A stretch of 64,000 nucleotides of DNA, taken from assembly GCA_002221725.1 (NCBI GenBank), contig NJFT01000074.1:107880-171879 (forward strand). The letters are read 5' to 3'. Both the position numbers and the translations under genes were made by a program. The notes under the pieces are model-generated. The model did no database searches and was not told the DNA's origin. It saw nothing but the letters and a program-made list of their open reading frames with translations. Positions 9,673 through 20,288 of this stretch are shown in pieces (position 1 is the first letter of the stretch; each line of letters starts with the position of its first letter). Source of the stretch: Scedosporium boydii. Lineage: Eukaryota > Ascomycota > Sordariomycetes > Microascales > Microascaceae.

Positions 9673-11296
9673 CTATGCCGTAGCCTCCTCGACCTTGGCC
9701 TTCTTGGGCTCTTCTGGTTCGGCATCATCTTCGGCCTTGCGCTTTCCGTTCGTCTCAGCAGTGGGTGTACTGGGCTTGGACTCGTCCTTCTGCTCCTTTT
9801 GCTTCTTGCGTACGAGTCCGCTCAGGTCGGTAGCCGTCTTCTTGGCTTCCTGAATGGCCGCCTGCTTCTCGGCAGAGGATCCGCCAACGGCGGCGCCGAG
9901 GATACCGCCTAACTTCCCAAGGCCCTGTTCGCCATAGAGAGTCTCATTGAGATCGATGGGTGGCCCGCGAAGATCAACCAACTGTATTACCTCTCGCGTT
10001 AGTGGTTGTCATTGTAGAATGGGTGGGTTGTGCACGTAGAAAGGAATAACTTACCCGCTGCTCCATATCGGCGATGATGTCCTTAACATCCGCAATCTCC
10101 TGTCGCGTGAGTTCATTATCCTCGGGAGACGCCATGGTCGCAAGGTCAACCTCCTTGGCCTGGAGCTTGAGCTTCGTGCTCTCAATGGCAAGCTCCAACT
10201 CCTTAACAGCCTCGTCCCGCTGCTCCTGGTCCACAGAGTCGGTCTTGTTACCACCCTCGTCCGTGGTGATGGAGGCGAATTCGAGGGCAAGAGACAGTTT
10301 AAAGTGGGCCTCGGCGATGATCTCCGATTCCTTGGGATACAGCTGCTGCTTATACTTGAGAGAGGCGCGTGAGTCAGTGATGGCGTTGGGGTACCTTTCG
10401 TTCTCGAGCGAGATCTCGGCAAGAAGATCGTGGGTGTCGGCGAGGCGCTCCTTGACATGTCTTAGCAGCGGATCTTCATCGCCTTCCTTTTCTTCCTCGG
10501 TCTTTTCCTGAGACTCCAAGTTCTCGAGCTTTTTTGAATAGAGAACCCTCGCGAGGTCGAGAATCTCAAAGGCTACGGCCAAATCGTCTTCCTCTTCCTC
10601 TTCTTCTTCTTCGTCACCACCCTACAAAGCCCAGTCTGTTAGCATTTAGAAGCACTGAGAAAACGAGAAGTAAGGATATCTTACCTCTTCCTCTTCCTCA
10701 TCGGAGTCCTCAAAGTTTTCATCCCCCGTAAACTGGAACAATGGCTTCTTCGTGCTTGGCACGGCCGCCTCCGCCTTCTTCTCCTCCTCAGCTACCACCG
10801 AACCGCTCGGCTCGCCCTTCTTATCGTCCTTGGGCTTCGCCGCCTTCTTCTCCGCCGGAGCCTTCTTCTGCTGCTTATCCCCGCCGGCCTTGCCTCCCAG
10901 CACATCGCTCTTAGCCTGCCCCACCTTGAACAGACTCCTTCCGTACAGGAACAGAATCTCTGCGTTCTCGGGGTCCATCTCGCCGTTCATCTCGGCCTGC
11001 CTCTCGGCCGCCTTGGCGTAGCATTCGGCTGACTCCTCGTACTTCTTCTTCACGTAGAGCGCCGTGCCCTTGGCGCATAGGTCGGCGAGGGTCACCTTTC
11101 GCGACTTGCGCTCCTCCTCGTCTTCCTCCTCTTCATCTCCGTCTTTCGCGGCGTCGGCGGGCTGGGCGTCATCGATGTTAGCTCCTGTTAGCGGAGGCGC
11201 GGGTTCGCTGGTGGTCGGTTCAGTGGTGGGCTGTTCGATGGTAGTAGTGGCTACTTCTTCCACAGGCACGGCCTTGGGCTCAGTTGCGTCGGACAT
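9673..11296 (-). CDS. NASP/Hif1/Sim3-type histone chaperone (SHNi-TPR)
   Basis: Three exons, read on the minus strand: 11296-10685, 10621-10055 and 9981-9673, giving 495 aa. Both introns (63 and 73 nt) are phase 0 with good donors (GTAAGA, GTAAGT). The start is MSDATEPKAV at 11296; an in-frame ATG further up lies in what looks like leader. A TPR begins at LADLCAKGTALYVKKKYEES. It is interrupted by a long acidic and lysine/alanine-rich insert, then TPR-like helices resume, including the SHNi-TPR stretch DLLAEISLENERYPNAI and LYPKESEIIAEAHFKLSLA. The C-terminus has a bipartite basic motif (GKRKAEDD ... EEPKKAKVEE), probably nuclear import. In this family the acidic insert and TPRs bind H3 or H3-H4; yeast Hif1 works with the Hat1-Hat2 acetyltransferase and fission-yeast Sim3 delivers CENP-A. 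The family is confident; which paralogous role it plays is not known. Confidence 0.88.
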
Positions 11297-13720
11297 TTTT
11301 TTTGCGTTTCCTGCGTTGTCGCGTAGGTTTGGTGGGAATTGATTGAGGTTGGAAATTCGTCCCCGGAGATGAATTGGATTTTGTAGGGCAAAAAAATTGC
11401 GAGGAGGCAAGTTTTCTTCAGCAAACAAGCTCCAAGCTAGGTTTCTCTCTCATATGACGGAAGGGGGAAAAATTAGACAAATTAATTAGAAACCCACCAA
11501 GTTGTACAGACGAAGTGGATGATGATGGAATTTGTCCCGGCAAGTCCAATGGGAAGGTGGAGAGGGGAGAGAGAGCCAGGAACAATGATGAAGGGGAAGG
11601 TACGATTTGGAAAGGGTGGGACATGCGACTTGAGAAGAGTGACGCGATCCTGATTCTGCTGATCTGGAAGGAGCGCGTCAGCAGAATCTGGGGAATGCGG
11701 AATGCGGGTCCTCAGGGTCGTCTTTGCACTGTGCAACCGATGGAAGGTCCGACCCAGAGCCAAGAGCATCAACAGCTACACGAAGGAAAAGAGCACATCG
11801 AGCATCTGGTATTATTCTTGAAGCTGAGATTTAAAATGAATATAGAAGAAGCTGCAGATTGACAACTTAAGAGAGACTCTAGAGCATTCGAATGGCCTCC
11901 TTAAGGTGCCCTTTTCAGAGGCCGCATAGCTCATGGGCGAATCCTCAGCAGATGGATTCAAGAAGGCAACGAGCTTAACCTGTGTCCTTAGCCGTGATTG
12001 GTTCTGGGAACAAGTTTTTCTCGGTAGATAGTGATTTGGCAAGGGGCTGAAGACTGTAGAGGCTCCACTCTGACAAGGAAGGACGATGAGGGTATCGAGA
12101 TTTGCGAATGTTGCGAATGTTGCGGATGTCCACGTCGGATTCAGCTCCGGATCCTTTTTGTTCTGCGAAATCTCTCGCAAATACAGGAAGAAGGAGGGTC
12201 TAGACAAAAATCAGGTACGAGCCGGACTGTTACTGCTTGCGCTATTCAGTTGGACGTCCATTGCATGTCGTCACAGAAGCTATCTTAATTTATACGAAAT
12301 AGTCAATCTCTTAATCACCAGGAGTTCAAGCATACTTGTCGAGTGACCTCCTAAGAACCTCCCCGGATACATAGCCTTTGGAAATCTTGGCCCCCAAAAT
12401 TATGGTATTTAAGGCCATCAGTGTTTTATTCCAGGATCTCCAAGATTGGACGGGGGAAGATGGGGAGACGCGATTGCGGTGACGAGTCTTCTTTCCCTGA
12501 GCTTTTCCTCTCCTTGCTCTTCTCCTCGTTTTTAGTTTAGGAATTATCAATGCTTTGGAGATGGAGACGGTATTCGAAAAGGGATAGATGAAAGAACAAG
12601 AGAGCACCTCTTGCTATGTTCATTTACCTTGTGCTGAATCGTCCGTGGAGATGAACGAATCTTGGCATCTCAAGCTCTTCCAGCAGAACCCTCTTCCGGC
12701 CATCCATACAAAAAGATGTCTTCTCTCATCATGACTCTCAAACACCAAGCACATAAAACACCCCATATTCAAGAAAACGCATCTTCAACTCCAAATTAAG
12801 TGGTATTACTATGATACAAGCTCAATCTCCACCAATCTCTCCAAACCCTCACCTCCGCCTCAAACCAAAAAGGACCCCTCCCCAAAACCAGAGAGGGACT
12901 TACTTCTTCTTGATCTAAACCCTTCCGTCATTTCCTCCTCCAGTCTCTTCTAACATAGACTTTTTGAAGGGTGTGTGGGACTCATAGTTTCCCAACGACG
13001 TAAAGAGAACAAACAATTTCAAATACCTGCGGCCGGAGGAAAGATTACTTCCACCCAAGGCGCAAGCTGTCTCGAATGTGTGTCGTTGAGAGGGATATAG
13101 TGCCGCCGCGGGTTGCAAAATAAGAGGGGAGAAAACAATAAGAAAAAAAAAAAAAAAGAAAAGAAAAAAGAATCACGGCTCCACTGCCCTTCCAAGCTCC
13201 TTCACGTACAACTCACACCAAGAACAAATCAGGGGGAATCGTGCGCGGCAGTTCAAACCAATACCAAACGAGAAAAAGAGAAAATAACAACCAAAGACTG
13301 GGACCGCGTCTAATACTGGCAAGCGTTGGTCTGGGGGAGTGTGTTGGGGGTGAGGATCAGACCAGAATGACGGGAAATGAGGCGGGTGATTTACCCCCTT
13401 GCCAGTAAGAAAAATATAGAGCGACGATCAGTCATTTAAATAGCAAAATGACAGATGACAGAACAAATGGGAGCGATAAAATAAGACCACCTCCCCTCCC
13501 GCCTTCATATGTTCCAAGTGAGCCTGACCCCCCACCACCATAATCCCAGCTGTCCCTCCGAAAACCCTATAACCGCCTTGCGGGTGTGCGTATATGTGTT
13601 CGTATCAGAACCGCTCCGAGCCGAAACCGTGGACTCAAAGAAGGACATTAGGCATGTCGACATGACGAGTTATGAGAAAGCGAAAACCATGCGCCATGAA
13701 ACCCAGCCAATACCGATGCC
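11297..13720. other. Intergenic region, no gene seen
   Basis: About 2.4 kb covering the promoter of the NASP-like gene and the 3' flank of the next minus-strand gene. It contains an A-rich run at 13142-13157 and CT-rich patches. Frames such as 11515-11862 (+) or 11812-12207 (-) show no protein-like composition or motifs. Confidence 0.5.
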
Positions 13721-16700
13721 TTAGTCCTTGAGCACCCTGTGCTTGATCTTGGAGAATATCGCGCTGATCCTGTTCCTCCGCTTTTTCTTTGCGGCGGCAT
13801 CCGAAGTTCCGTTGGCGGCGGGCGCCTCGGCAGCAGCAGTCTTATCGCTGGGTTCAGCGGCAGCGACAGGGGCAGCCTCTTCGGCAGGGGCGGCGGCAGC
13901 CTCAGCAGGCGCAGCAGAAGTCTCAGCGACAGCAGGCGCAGGCTCAACAGTCTTCTTGAGCTCCTCCTCAACCTCCTTCTTCTCCTCGACAGCAACAGCG
14001 TTGGCAGCAGCCTCAGGCGCCTTACCGGCCTCCTCGATGGACTCCTTGACGGGCTCGGGCACAGCAGCGGGAGCAGTCTCGGCAGGTTTCGACTCGGCGG
14101 CGGCAGGGACCTCGGGTACCTTCTGGAGGAGCTCGGACTCGACCTCGGCCTTCTCCTGGACCTCGGCGGGGATGGCGCTGGCCTCGGGGGCGGCGTGGGC
14201 CTCCTCTTGGCTCTCCTTGACTATCTCGGGGACGGTGGCCGCGGGCTCCTTGGGGACTTCACCGGCGAGCTTAGCAGTAGTGGAATCAGGGGCGACACCG
14301 CCGATAAGGGCGGCTCCCGGTGCGGCGGGCTCCTTAGGTTCCTTGGGCACTTCGCCGGCGAGCTTAGCGGTTGTGGATTCAGGTGTAACACCACCGATAA
14401 GGGCGGCGCCGGCGGCGACAGCGGCACCAGCACCACCGATGATGGGAAGGCTAGACTCGGGAATCAAGTTCTTGGAAACGGGAGGGAGAGCGTCGGTGTC
14501 AAGGCCGGGGAGCGCATCGGCCTTCTCGTAGGATTCCTTGTCAAGCTTGACGTTCTTGGTGATATCCTCGGCGGCAGGCTTGGGCACCTCCTCACCAGGC
14601 GCAAGCTGGATGGGGTTGAGGGCGACGTCGGTAGCGGGGAGGGGATTGACGCTGACGGTCTTGTTGGCCAAGTCGTCGGCCTCGGGGAGGGCATCGGCCT
14701 TCTCGTAAGATTCCTGGTCAAGCTTTACGTTCTTGGTGATATCTTCGGCGGCAGGCTTGGGAACCTCCTCGCCGGCGGGAAGGTCGACAGGGTTCACCGC
14801 GCCGGGAGCGGCGGGTAGAGGGCTGATGCTGACGGGCTTGTCGGCATCAGCGCCAGAAGGTAGGGCGTCGGCGTTCTCGTAAGACTCTTTGTCAAGCTTC
14901 ACGTTCTTAGTAATGTCCTCGGCGGTAGGCTTGGGCACCTCCTCGCCAGCCTCAAGCTTAACGGGGTTCACGGCTCCGTCGGCTGCAGGGAGCGGGTTAA
15001 CGCTAACCGGCGCGTCGGGGCCGGAAGGTAGCGCATCACTCTTCTCATACGACTCCTGATCGAGCTTAACATTCTTGTTAATGTCCTCAGCGCTCGCCTT
15101 GGGCACTTCCTGGCCGGGCTCGAGCTGGATGGGGTTGACAGCGCCGTTCGCGGCAGGTAGAGGATTTACGCTAACTGGGTTGTCGAGCTCAGAGAGGGGA
15201 GTGGCGGGGAACTGGCCGGGGGCGTCGACGGCCGGCGTCGCAGCCTGGTCGCTAACAGCGGCAGCTGCGACGGGCTTCTCCTCCTCCTTAGCAGCAGGCT
15301 TCTCCTCGTCGGTAGCGGCAGCATCCTGGGACGCAGGCTCGTCGCCAGAACCGGACTCGTCGCCCGCGGGCGTGGACGCCTCGGCGCCGCCAGCAGCGGC
15401 CTTCTTCTTGGCCTTCTTCTTAGCCTTCTTCTTCGCCTTCTTCTTGTCGGCGGCGCTCTCTACGGGCACGGCGCCGGCGAGCTGGGCGGTGGTAGAGTCG
15501 GGGGTGACATTGTTTAGGAGGGCGGCGGCGGCGGCAGCCTTGTCGTCAGCCATGGTGATTAGACTGGGCTCGAGGACGTTGTTTAGGTTGCCGTTGTTGT
15601 CAGACTCTTGGGGTGCGTCGCCGTCAATGGACCAATTTCCGTCGACGAAAAACTGAGATTTTTCGCGGTTAAGCGTCAGCTGAATGGTGTCCTTTTCTTC
15701 GGTTGCTTTTGTGCAAGGGCAATTGAAAAAAGAGCAGAGAGGAAAGAGGGCAATTGATATATTAGGGCCCTTCCTGGGACGGTGTTAAGATGATTAAGAT
15801 TTAAAAGATTTAATCGGATGAGTATTTTCAACCGATGATAGGTGTAGTTGTAGTGGGAAGGAAGAAAAAAAGAAGACCGAGGAAATGAGAGGAAGAGATT
15901 TTGATTGCGAGGATCTGGTAGTGTGCAAGAGAAGGGTAAAAGGTGTGATGGGAAGGTCAGAGGTAGTAGCGGGTTTCCGGGTAATGAAGCTCCCACTTGC
16001 TAGGGATCAATTGATGTACACATGGGGGGAAGCGACTTGGAGGGGGGGCCAAGCAAAGAAGGCATCGGAACCTCGAGTGATGCAATTGTTGGAGAGGCAA
16101 TGGCCAAAATGGGCCGGGGTCGGGGAGCCAGGCTAAGCTTAAAGGGTATTACTGGGTCACTTCGACTGCAGTGGTACATCATCGAGCACTGATGATGTAC
16201 CGGGGTCTGGAGCTGTCAGCCTATGGAAGGCCGTAGTGTAGTCCCAGAAGGAGCTTTCGGCCTGGCCTGCCTGGCCATGTGCAGCTCTGCACATGCGCAT
16301 AACTGTGCATGAGTTGATCAATTCCTCTGCGAAGTCGCAGGTCCGCAGTCTAGCGGAGCACTTTCCTCAACTGCCTGCTTCGAAGGTCGAAGTCGTCACA
16401 GTGCTTGGGCTGCTCCTGCTTCATATGACAGGCGAGCGAGAAGAGCAGTCAAGAGTGCCTTCTGTAGTAGAACACTTGGGCAGAGCGCATCGGCAACCTT
16501 GGTCGTACGCAAGTACCGGGGTACAAAGGTACGGCGGACATGAAGTCGATCGAACAATTGAAGCGTACTTCGTACGAAGGTACATAATAGTGAAGCTTGT
16601 TGCGGAGCAGGGCCTAAGATTGGGAAGAGGATGGGAGTAAGTGTATGAGTAGTGTACTCTAGATGTGAGCAATACACTACACAATACCCGTTATTACAGC

Positions 16701-19019
16701 GAGGCCCACACTTCACACCTTCATTTTGGTTCGAACATGGGCACATGCTGCGCTCAATTGCCCTCGTTTCGCCTGTACTTTGCAACTGAACGATGACGCC
16801 GCTTGGCTTGGGAATGTAAGACATCAGTGTTCTCCGTACGGTTATGACACGGCGGTGAAGCTCGAAGTGGGTATGGGTTGCAACACAACTCGCCACAGCT
16901 AACCTTTGGGTTCAATTGGCCCGAGAGCGCCACTGTCTCGAGCCAACAGCCTCATGGTACAGTTCGAACAATGGTCTTGACGGGATTTAATTGGGGTCAC
17001 GAGACAAGTCTTGAAGAGGGTCCAGATCAGGCAGTTCTCGTACGGATTTCGTCCAGGTAGGTACATTGTACACTTTGCCCACAATCCTGAGGAAAAAGGA
17101 CCAACATATCAATGTTTCCCCCATCTGACATCTGACGGGAGATCCATCATCATACGAAGCATACCAGTACGAAGTACGAGTACGAGAGGCGGGGGTGCGT
17201 GCGTGGACGGTCAGCAACATGGTTGCGACGCTTTCAATAGTGGCTGCCTGGGCCAGTGGTCACTTGGCCGGCTGAAGCCACACTCTGCAGGTACACTCGA
17301 ATTATCCGTCCAGCCTTTCCGCTCGATCGCGGCTTCAAAAAAACTATGCTGAGCTAGTTTCCGGTTTTGGCCCATCTTTCGTCTGTCCTGGATACCATCT
17401 TGGCCCGTGTTCCCTTGCTGTTCTCTCCCCCAGCTTTTCAAGGAGTGCGACAAACTGAAACGGACAGGGCCAGGTTCAGGGTGTTGCTCGGATCCCAGGG
17501 TGAGCTTTGGGATTGGGGGGCAGGGATGGAAATGAGCATGGGCCACCAGGGTTCATTTTGATTTCTCCTGCTCATGTGCACGCAAAAAGCATGAAAAGTG
17601 CAGCAGAAACCCACCAGAATTGCGGCAGAAACCAGCTTCAATTTGTGCACCTGAGCACCCGTGCATATCGATTCGTGATCTTTTCCCCGATTTGTGCTTG
17701 CAATTGATCCATTGATGCATTGGCGCCAAGCTGGTCTCGTCACCGCTTTGCCACTTTGCCGAACCGGGAGGCGCCTTTGCATTTTGCATGCTCTTCCACT
17801 TGGGCGTGCGATCGATGTGAGCACTAATGTCGAGAAATTTCCCAGGTCGGGCTATTGGTAGTTCTGGGCACAGAGGTCAAGGATACCTCGCCGTAGTCGG
17901 GCAGCGTACAGGAATCTAAATGCAGGATCCACTGAACCAAAAGGAAGCGTAATTTCGCAGCAGGGCTAGTCTTAACCTTTTGATCACTCGCATACTTGCG
18001 ACAGCCTCACTATGCCCAAAGCGAGATACGCCCCCTTTTCTTTAGGGATTTGGATGCACAGTGCACTGCACTGCAGACTCACATCCAACGGCAACACCCC
18101 AGCCTCTCATCTTCGGGATTGACTCTCTTTGAGCCTTGCGGGGCGAAGTTGGACGTGTCTGGGTTTCAAGGGACGAGCGCGGAAGCCACGATTTTATCAT
18201 TGGTCTTGGCACCAATTGAGAAAAACGCGGGAACCTGAGGAATGGTTCAAGTAACGACTGTGCTTTGTAACAGGCCACGCAGCTGAAATCGGCACCGGCG
18301 CTTGGTGTGCCGTCTCTTTCGAGATTCCGTCGGCTTGCCATACTAGAGAATGGTCGAAGGCACTGCCCTCGTTCTCTAAGACGAGCGACCTGTTTCATCG
18401 CAAGCACACTGGTTGCGGGCTGAGGGCAAAGTGAACTATTTCGGACAACACGTGGAAAAGCGGTCCTGCTTCCGACGCCGATCCCGGATGTTGCCACTGG
18501 AGAAGCTTGGGTTTTAACCGTAACCGTGAATTCTTCAAGCGTGACGAGGTTTGGGGATCGCAAGCCGGTTGATTGGGAAGGTATTCGGCGGAAGAAAAAA
18601 AAATACTGATTGTTGAAACTCGACAAACCTTGTAATATATCTTGCTCGAGGCATCTGGAATCGCAACCGTTTTCGCAAAGTTATCGTCGCCGATCTTGTC
18701 CAGCTTCTCGGACTTGGACCAGTTATCGAAGGTGCCCGTCACGTACACCTCCTGCGCCGGCTTGTCCCTGCTCACCGAGACGGTCCATGTTAGCAGCTGA
18801 TAGAGAGTGGTAGACGGCGAGGCCAGCGCCGTGAACGCTGGGCTGCGCTGGAAGGAGAATAGCTTTGCGCTGGGTATCCTCTTGTCCCAGTGCCAAGGCG
18901 AAGCTCCTTTCCAAGTCGAGGTTCGCGACAGAGCCACAGGCTTCCTAATCGGGTGTCATGATGTCATTAGGTGCCAGATGTTGGGGCCGACCGTACCATT
19001 TGAATGTGAAAGTGCCCAT
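13721..19019 (-). CDS. AMPK-type glycogen-binding domain protein with long repeat tail (Crp1/Mdg1-like N-terminus)
   Basis: Three exons on the minus strand: 19019-18997 (MGTFTFK), 18767-18629 and 15652-13721, giving 697 aa. Intron 1 is 229 nt with a GCTAAC branch site. Intron 2 is 2,976 nt, GTTTGT...TCTCAG, phase 0. The join turns ...SSKIYYK into FFVDGNW, completing one AMPK1-CBM/CBM48-like domain: EVYVTGTFDNWSKSEKL, KTVAIPDASSKIYYK, FFVDGNW, then NNGNLNNVLEP. After the domain come a Lys/Ala run (KKKAKKKAKKK), four repeats of 56-59 aa (residues about 213-442), three copies of a TTAxLAGxVP motif, an Ala/Glu-rich coiled-coil-like stretch and a basic C-terminus (KKKRRNRISAIFSKIKHR). Yeast Crp1 and Mdg1 share the N-terminal domain. 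Role here is unknown. An in-frame ATG at 15553 in a CACCATGGC context could start a form lacking the domain. Without transcripts, two separate genes cannot be fully excluded, but the domain match across the junction is strong. Confidence 0.8.
14489..15178 (-). repeat. Four tandem 56-59-residue coding repeats
   Basis: Within exon 3 of the glycogen-binding-domain gene the unit PVSVNPLPAAxGAVNPxxLx is followed by GEEVPKPxAEDITKNVKLD and KESYEKADALP, four times in a row. Units differ at several positions and in the length of the linker, so they are old rather than recent duplications. Each contains a GAVNP/ALNP turn and an acidic-lysine helix-like segment. Confidence 0.9.
15660..16000 (-). promoter_or_regulatory. 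Candidate internal promoter/leader for a short isoform
   Basis: On the minus strand this stretch is strongly pyrimidine-rich (TCTTCCTCTCATTTCC, CTTCTTTTTTTCTTCC), followed by an A/T-rich part and CAACTACACC-like sequence, as in many fungal leaders. It lies directly upstream of exon 3, whose first in-frame ATG at 15553 has a strong CACCATGGC context. A start here would give a 610-aa protein without the glycogen-binding domain. This is inference from composition only. Confidence 0.4.
16174..16200. repeat. 10-bp perfect inverted repeat
   Basis: GTACATCATC and GATGATGTAC are separated by 7 nt (gagcact), so the transcript could form a 10-bp hairpin. It lies inside the 2,976-nt intron. No other part of a mobile element was found around it. 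Confidence 0.8.
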
Positions 19020-20288
19020 GCTGATGTCTAGAGACGGGATATAAGCTTCGTTGATTCGATGCCCCGTGGTTCGGCGTTAGCGAGGATGGCCTCCTTTGGA
19101 CGACGCACAAGACGGATTGCAGGATGGAGTGGGCGGGTCGGAGAGGAAGTCGAGAGTCCTGGAGTGTCGTTGGAACTATTACATTAATAATAATAATAAA
19201 GGCGCTTGTTGGAAAGAGCAGCAAAATAGCTCCAGTTATAAAAGTCGCTGTCGATGAGGAAATGTCGCAAGATGAGTCCAGAGATGTCTTACAAGCGGAG
19301 CGGAGGGGAACAAGAAGGGTGAGAGAGCTTATGGGGTGGGTTATGTTGGAAAACGAAGCAGACGCCTTTAAATGACGGATTGCGCCAATTCCCAGGAGTA
19401 ATTCGTTCCTTCCTTCCCTCTCGTATACTAATATACTATGTCCCAACATTTGACGCCATGACAGCTTGGGAGGGGTCGACCAGTACTTTACTACTTTCTT
19501 CGTATGCGTACATGTCATCATGGAAGCTGCTGCATCATCGATGCATCATCAAGGTACCACCAGCGGTACCGACAGATACCTTATTGGCTCTTCATCAGCC
19601 TCAAAGGAAGTCGCCGAGACCAAGTACATGCGAGAAATAAAGGGGTATCTGTGAGTTTAACAACTAGTTACTTTCGGAGCTGGTCTGCTGGCTTATCGGA
19701 GGGCGTCCACTTCGTACAGACATCGTGCTATCAATCTTGACAGGACAGGGGTTCTTATCATGATCGTGGTGTTCGTGGTTGAGTTTTATAGCAACACTGA
19801 AGACCTCAGCTCGGAGTGGCGAAGGGGGGGGACTTGGTGGAGGCGCCCATGTTAGGCAGCTTTTAAAAACTAATTGCTCCTACTTCGTAGAGCCCCTGAA
19901 GAATCGAAACACGGCTTTCTCGGGAGTCTTGTCCTCCCTTGGACTTTATTTTTCCCACTTCTCTTGAGATGACCTTCATGACCTTGTGGTGAGAACTGAT
20001 GAGTCTGATTGGTCTAAGTTCTAGATATTGAGCAAGTTTTTAGGCCACCTGTCCCCAACTGACAAACGTACAGATCCAACACAATGACCTTTCTCTTCAA
20101 CCTGGATTCAAGAGACGACGTCGGAGTGTCTTTCTCGGCAGGACTATTCTACACAAAGTACACGATATCCTCTAGCTGTCAAGCTTTCACTGTAGTATTC
20201 CCGTCAATACCACTCTTTATGCTATAACTGCCCACGCAGGCGCGAGACATTCCTTCGACCCATCTTCGCTAGGTGCTACTCAAGACTA
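19020..20288. other. Intergenic region holding one copy of a direct repeat
   Basis: It includes the promoter of the glycogen-binding-domain gene on the low side and the 3' flank of the NACHT gene on the high side. No gene is supported. The diverged direct repeat at 19989-20064 lies here. TACGTA/TACTTCGTA-type motifs are present near 19500 and 19880. Confidence 0.5.
19989..20064. repeat. Left copy of direct repeat flanking the NACHT gene
   Basis: The 26-nt block starting GTGAGAACTGATGAGTCTG matches the copy at 22991 with one difference. An 8-nt TTCTAGAT block and a final 20-nt block (CCACCTGTCCCCAACTGACA) also match, the last with one difference. The spacers between the blocks differ. The two copies are in the same orientation, 3,002 nt apart. 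Confidence 0.8.

Larger units (their letters stand above)
15653..18628 (-). other. 2,976-nt intron with nested promoter-like sequence
   Basis: The donor is AAG/GTTTGT at 18628 and the acceptor TCTCAG/TTT at 15653, with a CTGAC or CTTAAC branch candidate 12-25 nt upstream of the acceptor. Both ends are phase 0. No long protein-like frame, transposase or terminal inverted repeat was found inside. The stretch nearest exon 3 (about 15660-16000) reads, on the minus strand, like a fungal promoter and leader. The middle is rich in GTAC- and TTCGTA-type short motifs and contains a 10-bp inverted repeat at 16174-16200. Confidence 0.7.

Noticed and set aside
13728..14818. 267- and 359-codon plus-strand frames opposite the repeat gene
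   Set aside because: Low-complexity Ala/Gly/Leu shadows of the Ala/Glu-rich coding strand, with no motifs.
18042..18626. 194-codon minus-strand frame following the glycogen-binding exon
   Set aside because: It has no similarity to the conserved continuation of the domain, which is found instead at 15652. The frame is intronic and shows no protein-like composition.
15653..18628. A transposon as the cause of the long intron
   Set aside because: No transposase, reverse transcriptase, terminal repeats or target duplications were recognised; the only inverted repeat (16174-16200) is a small hairpin.
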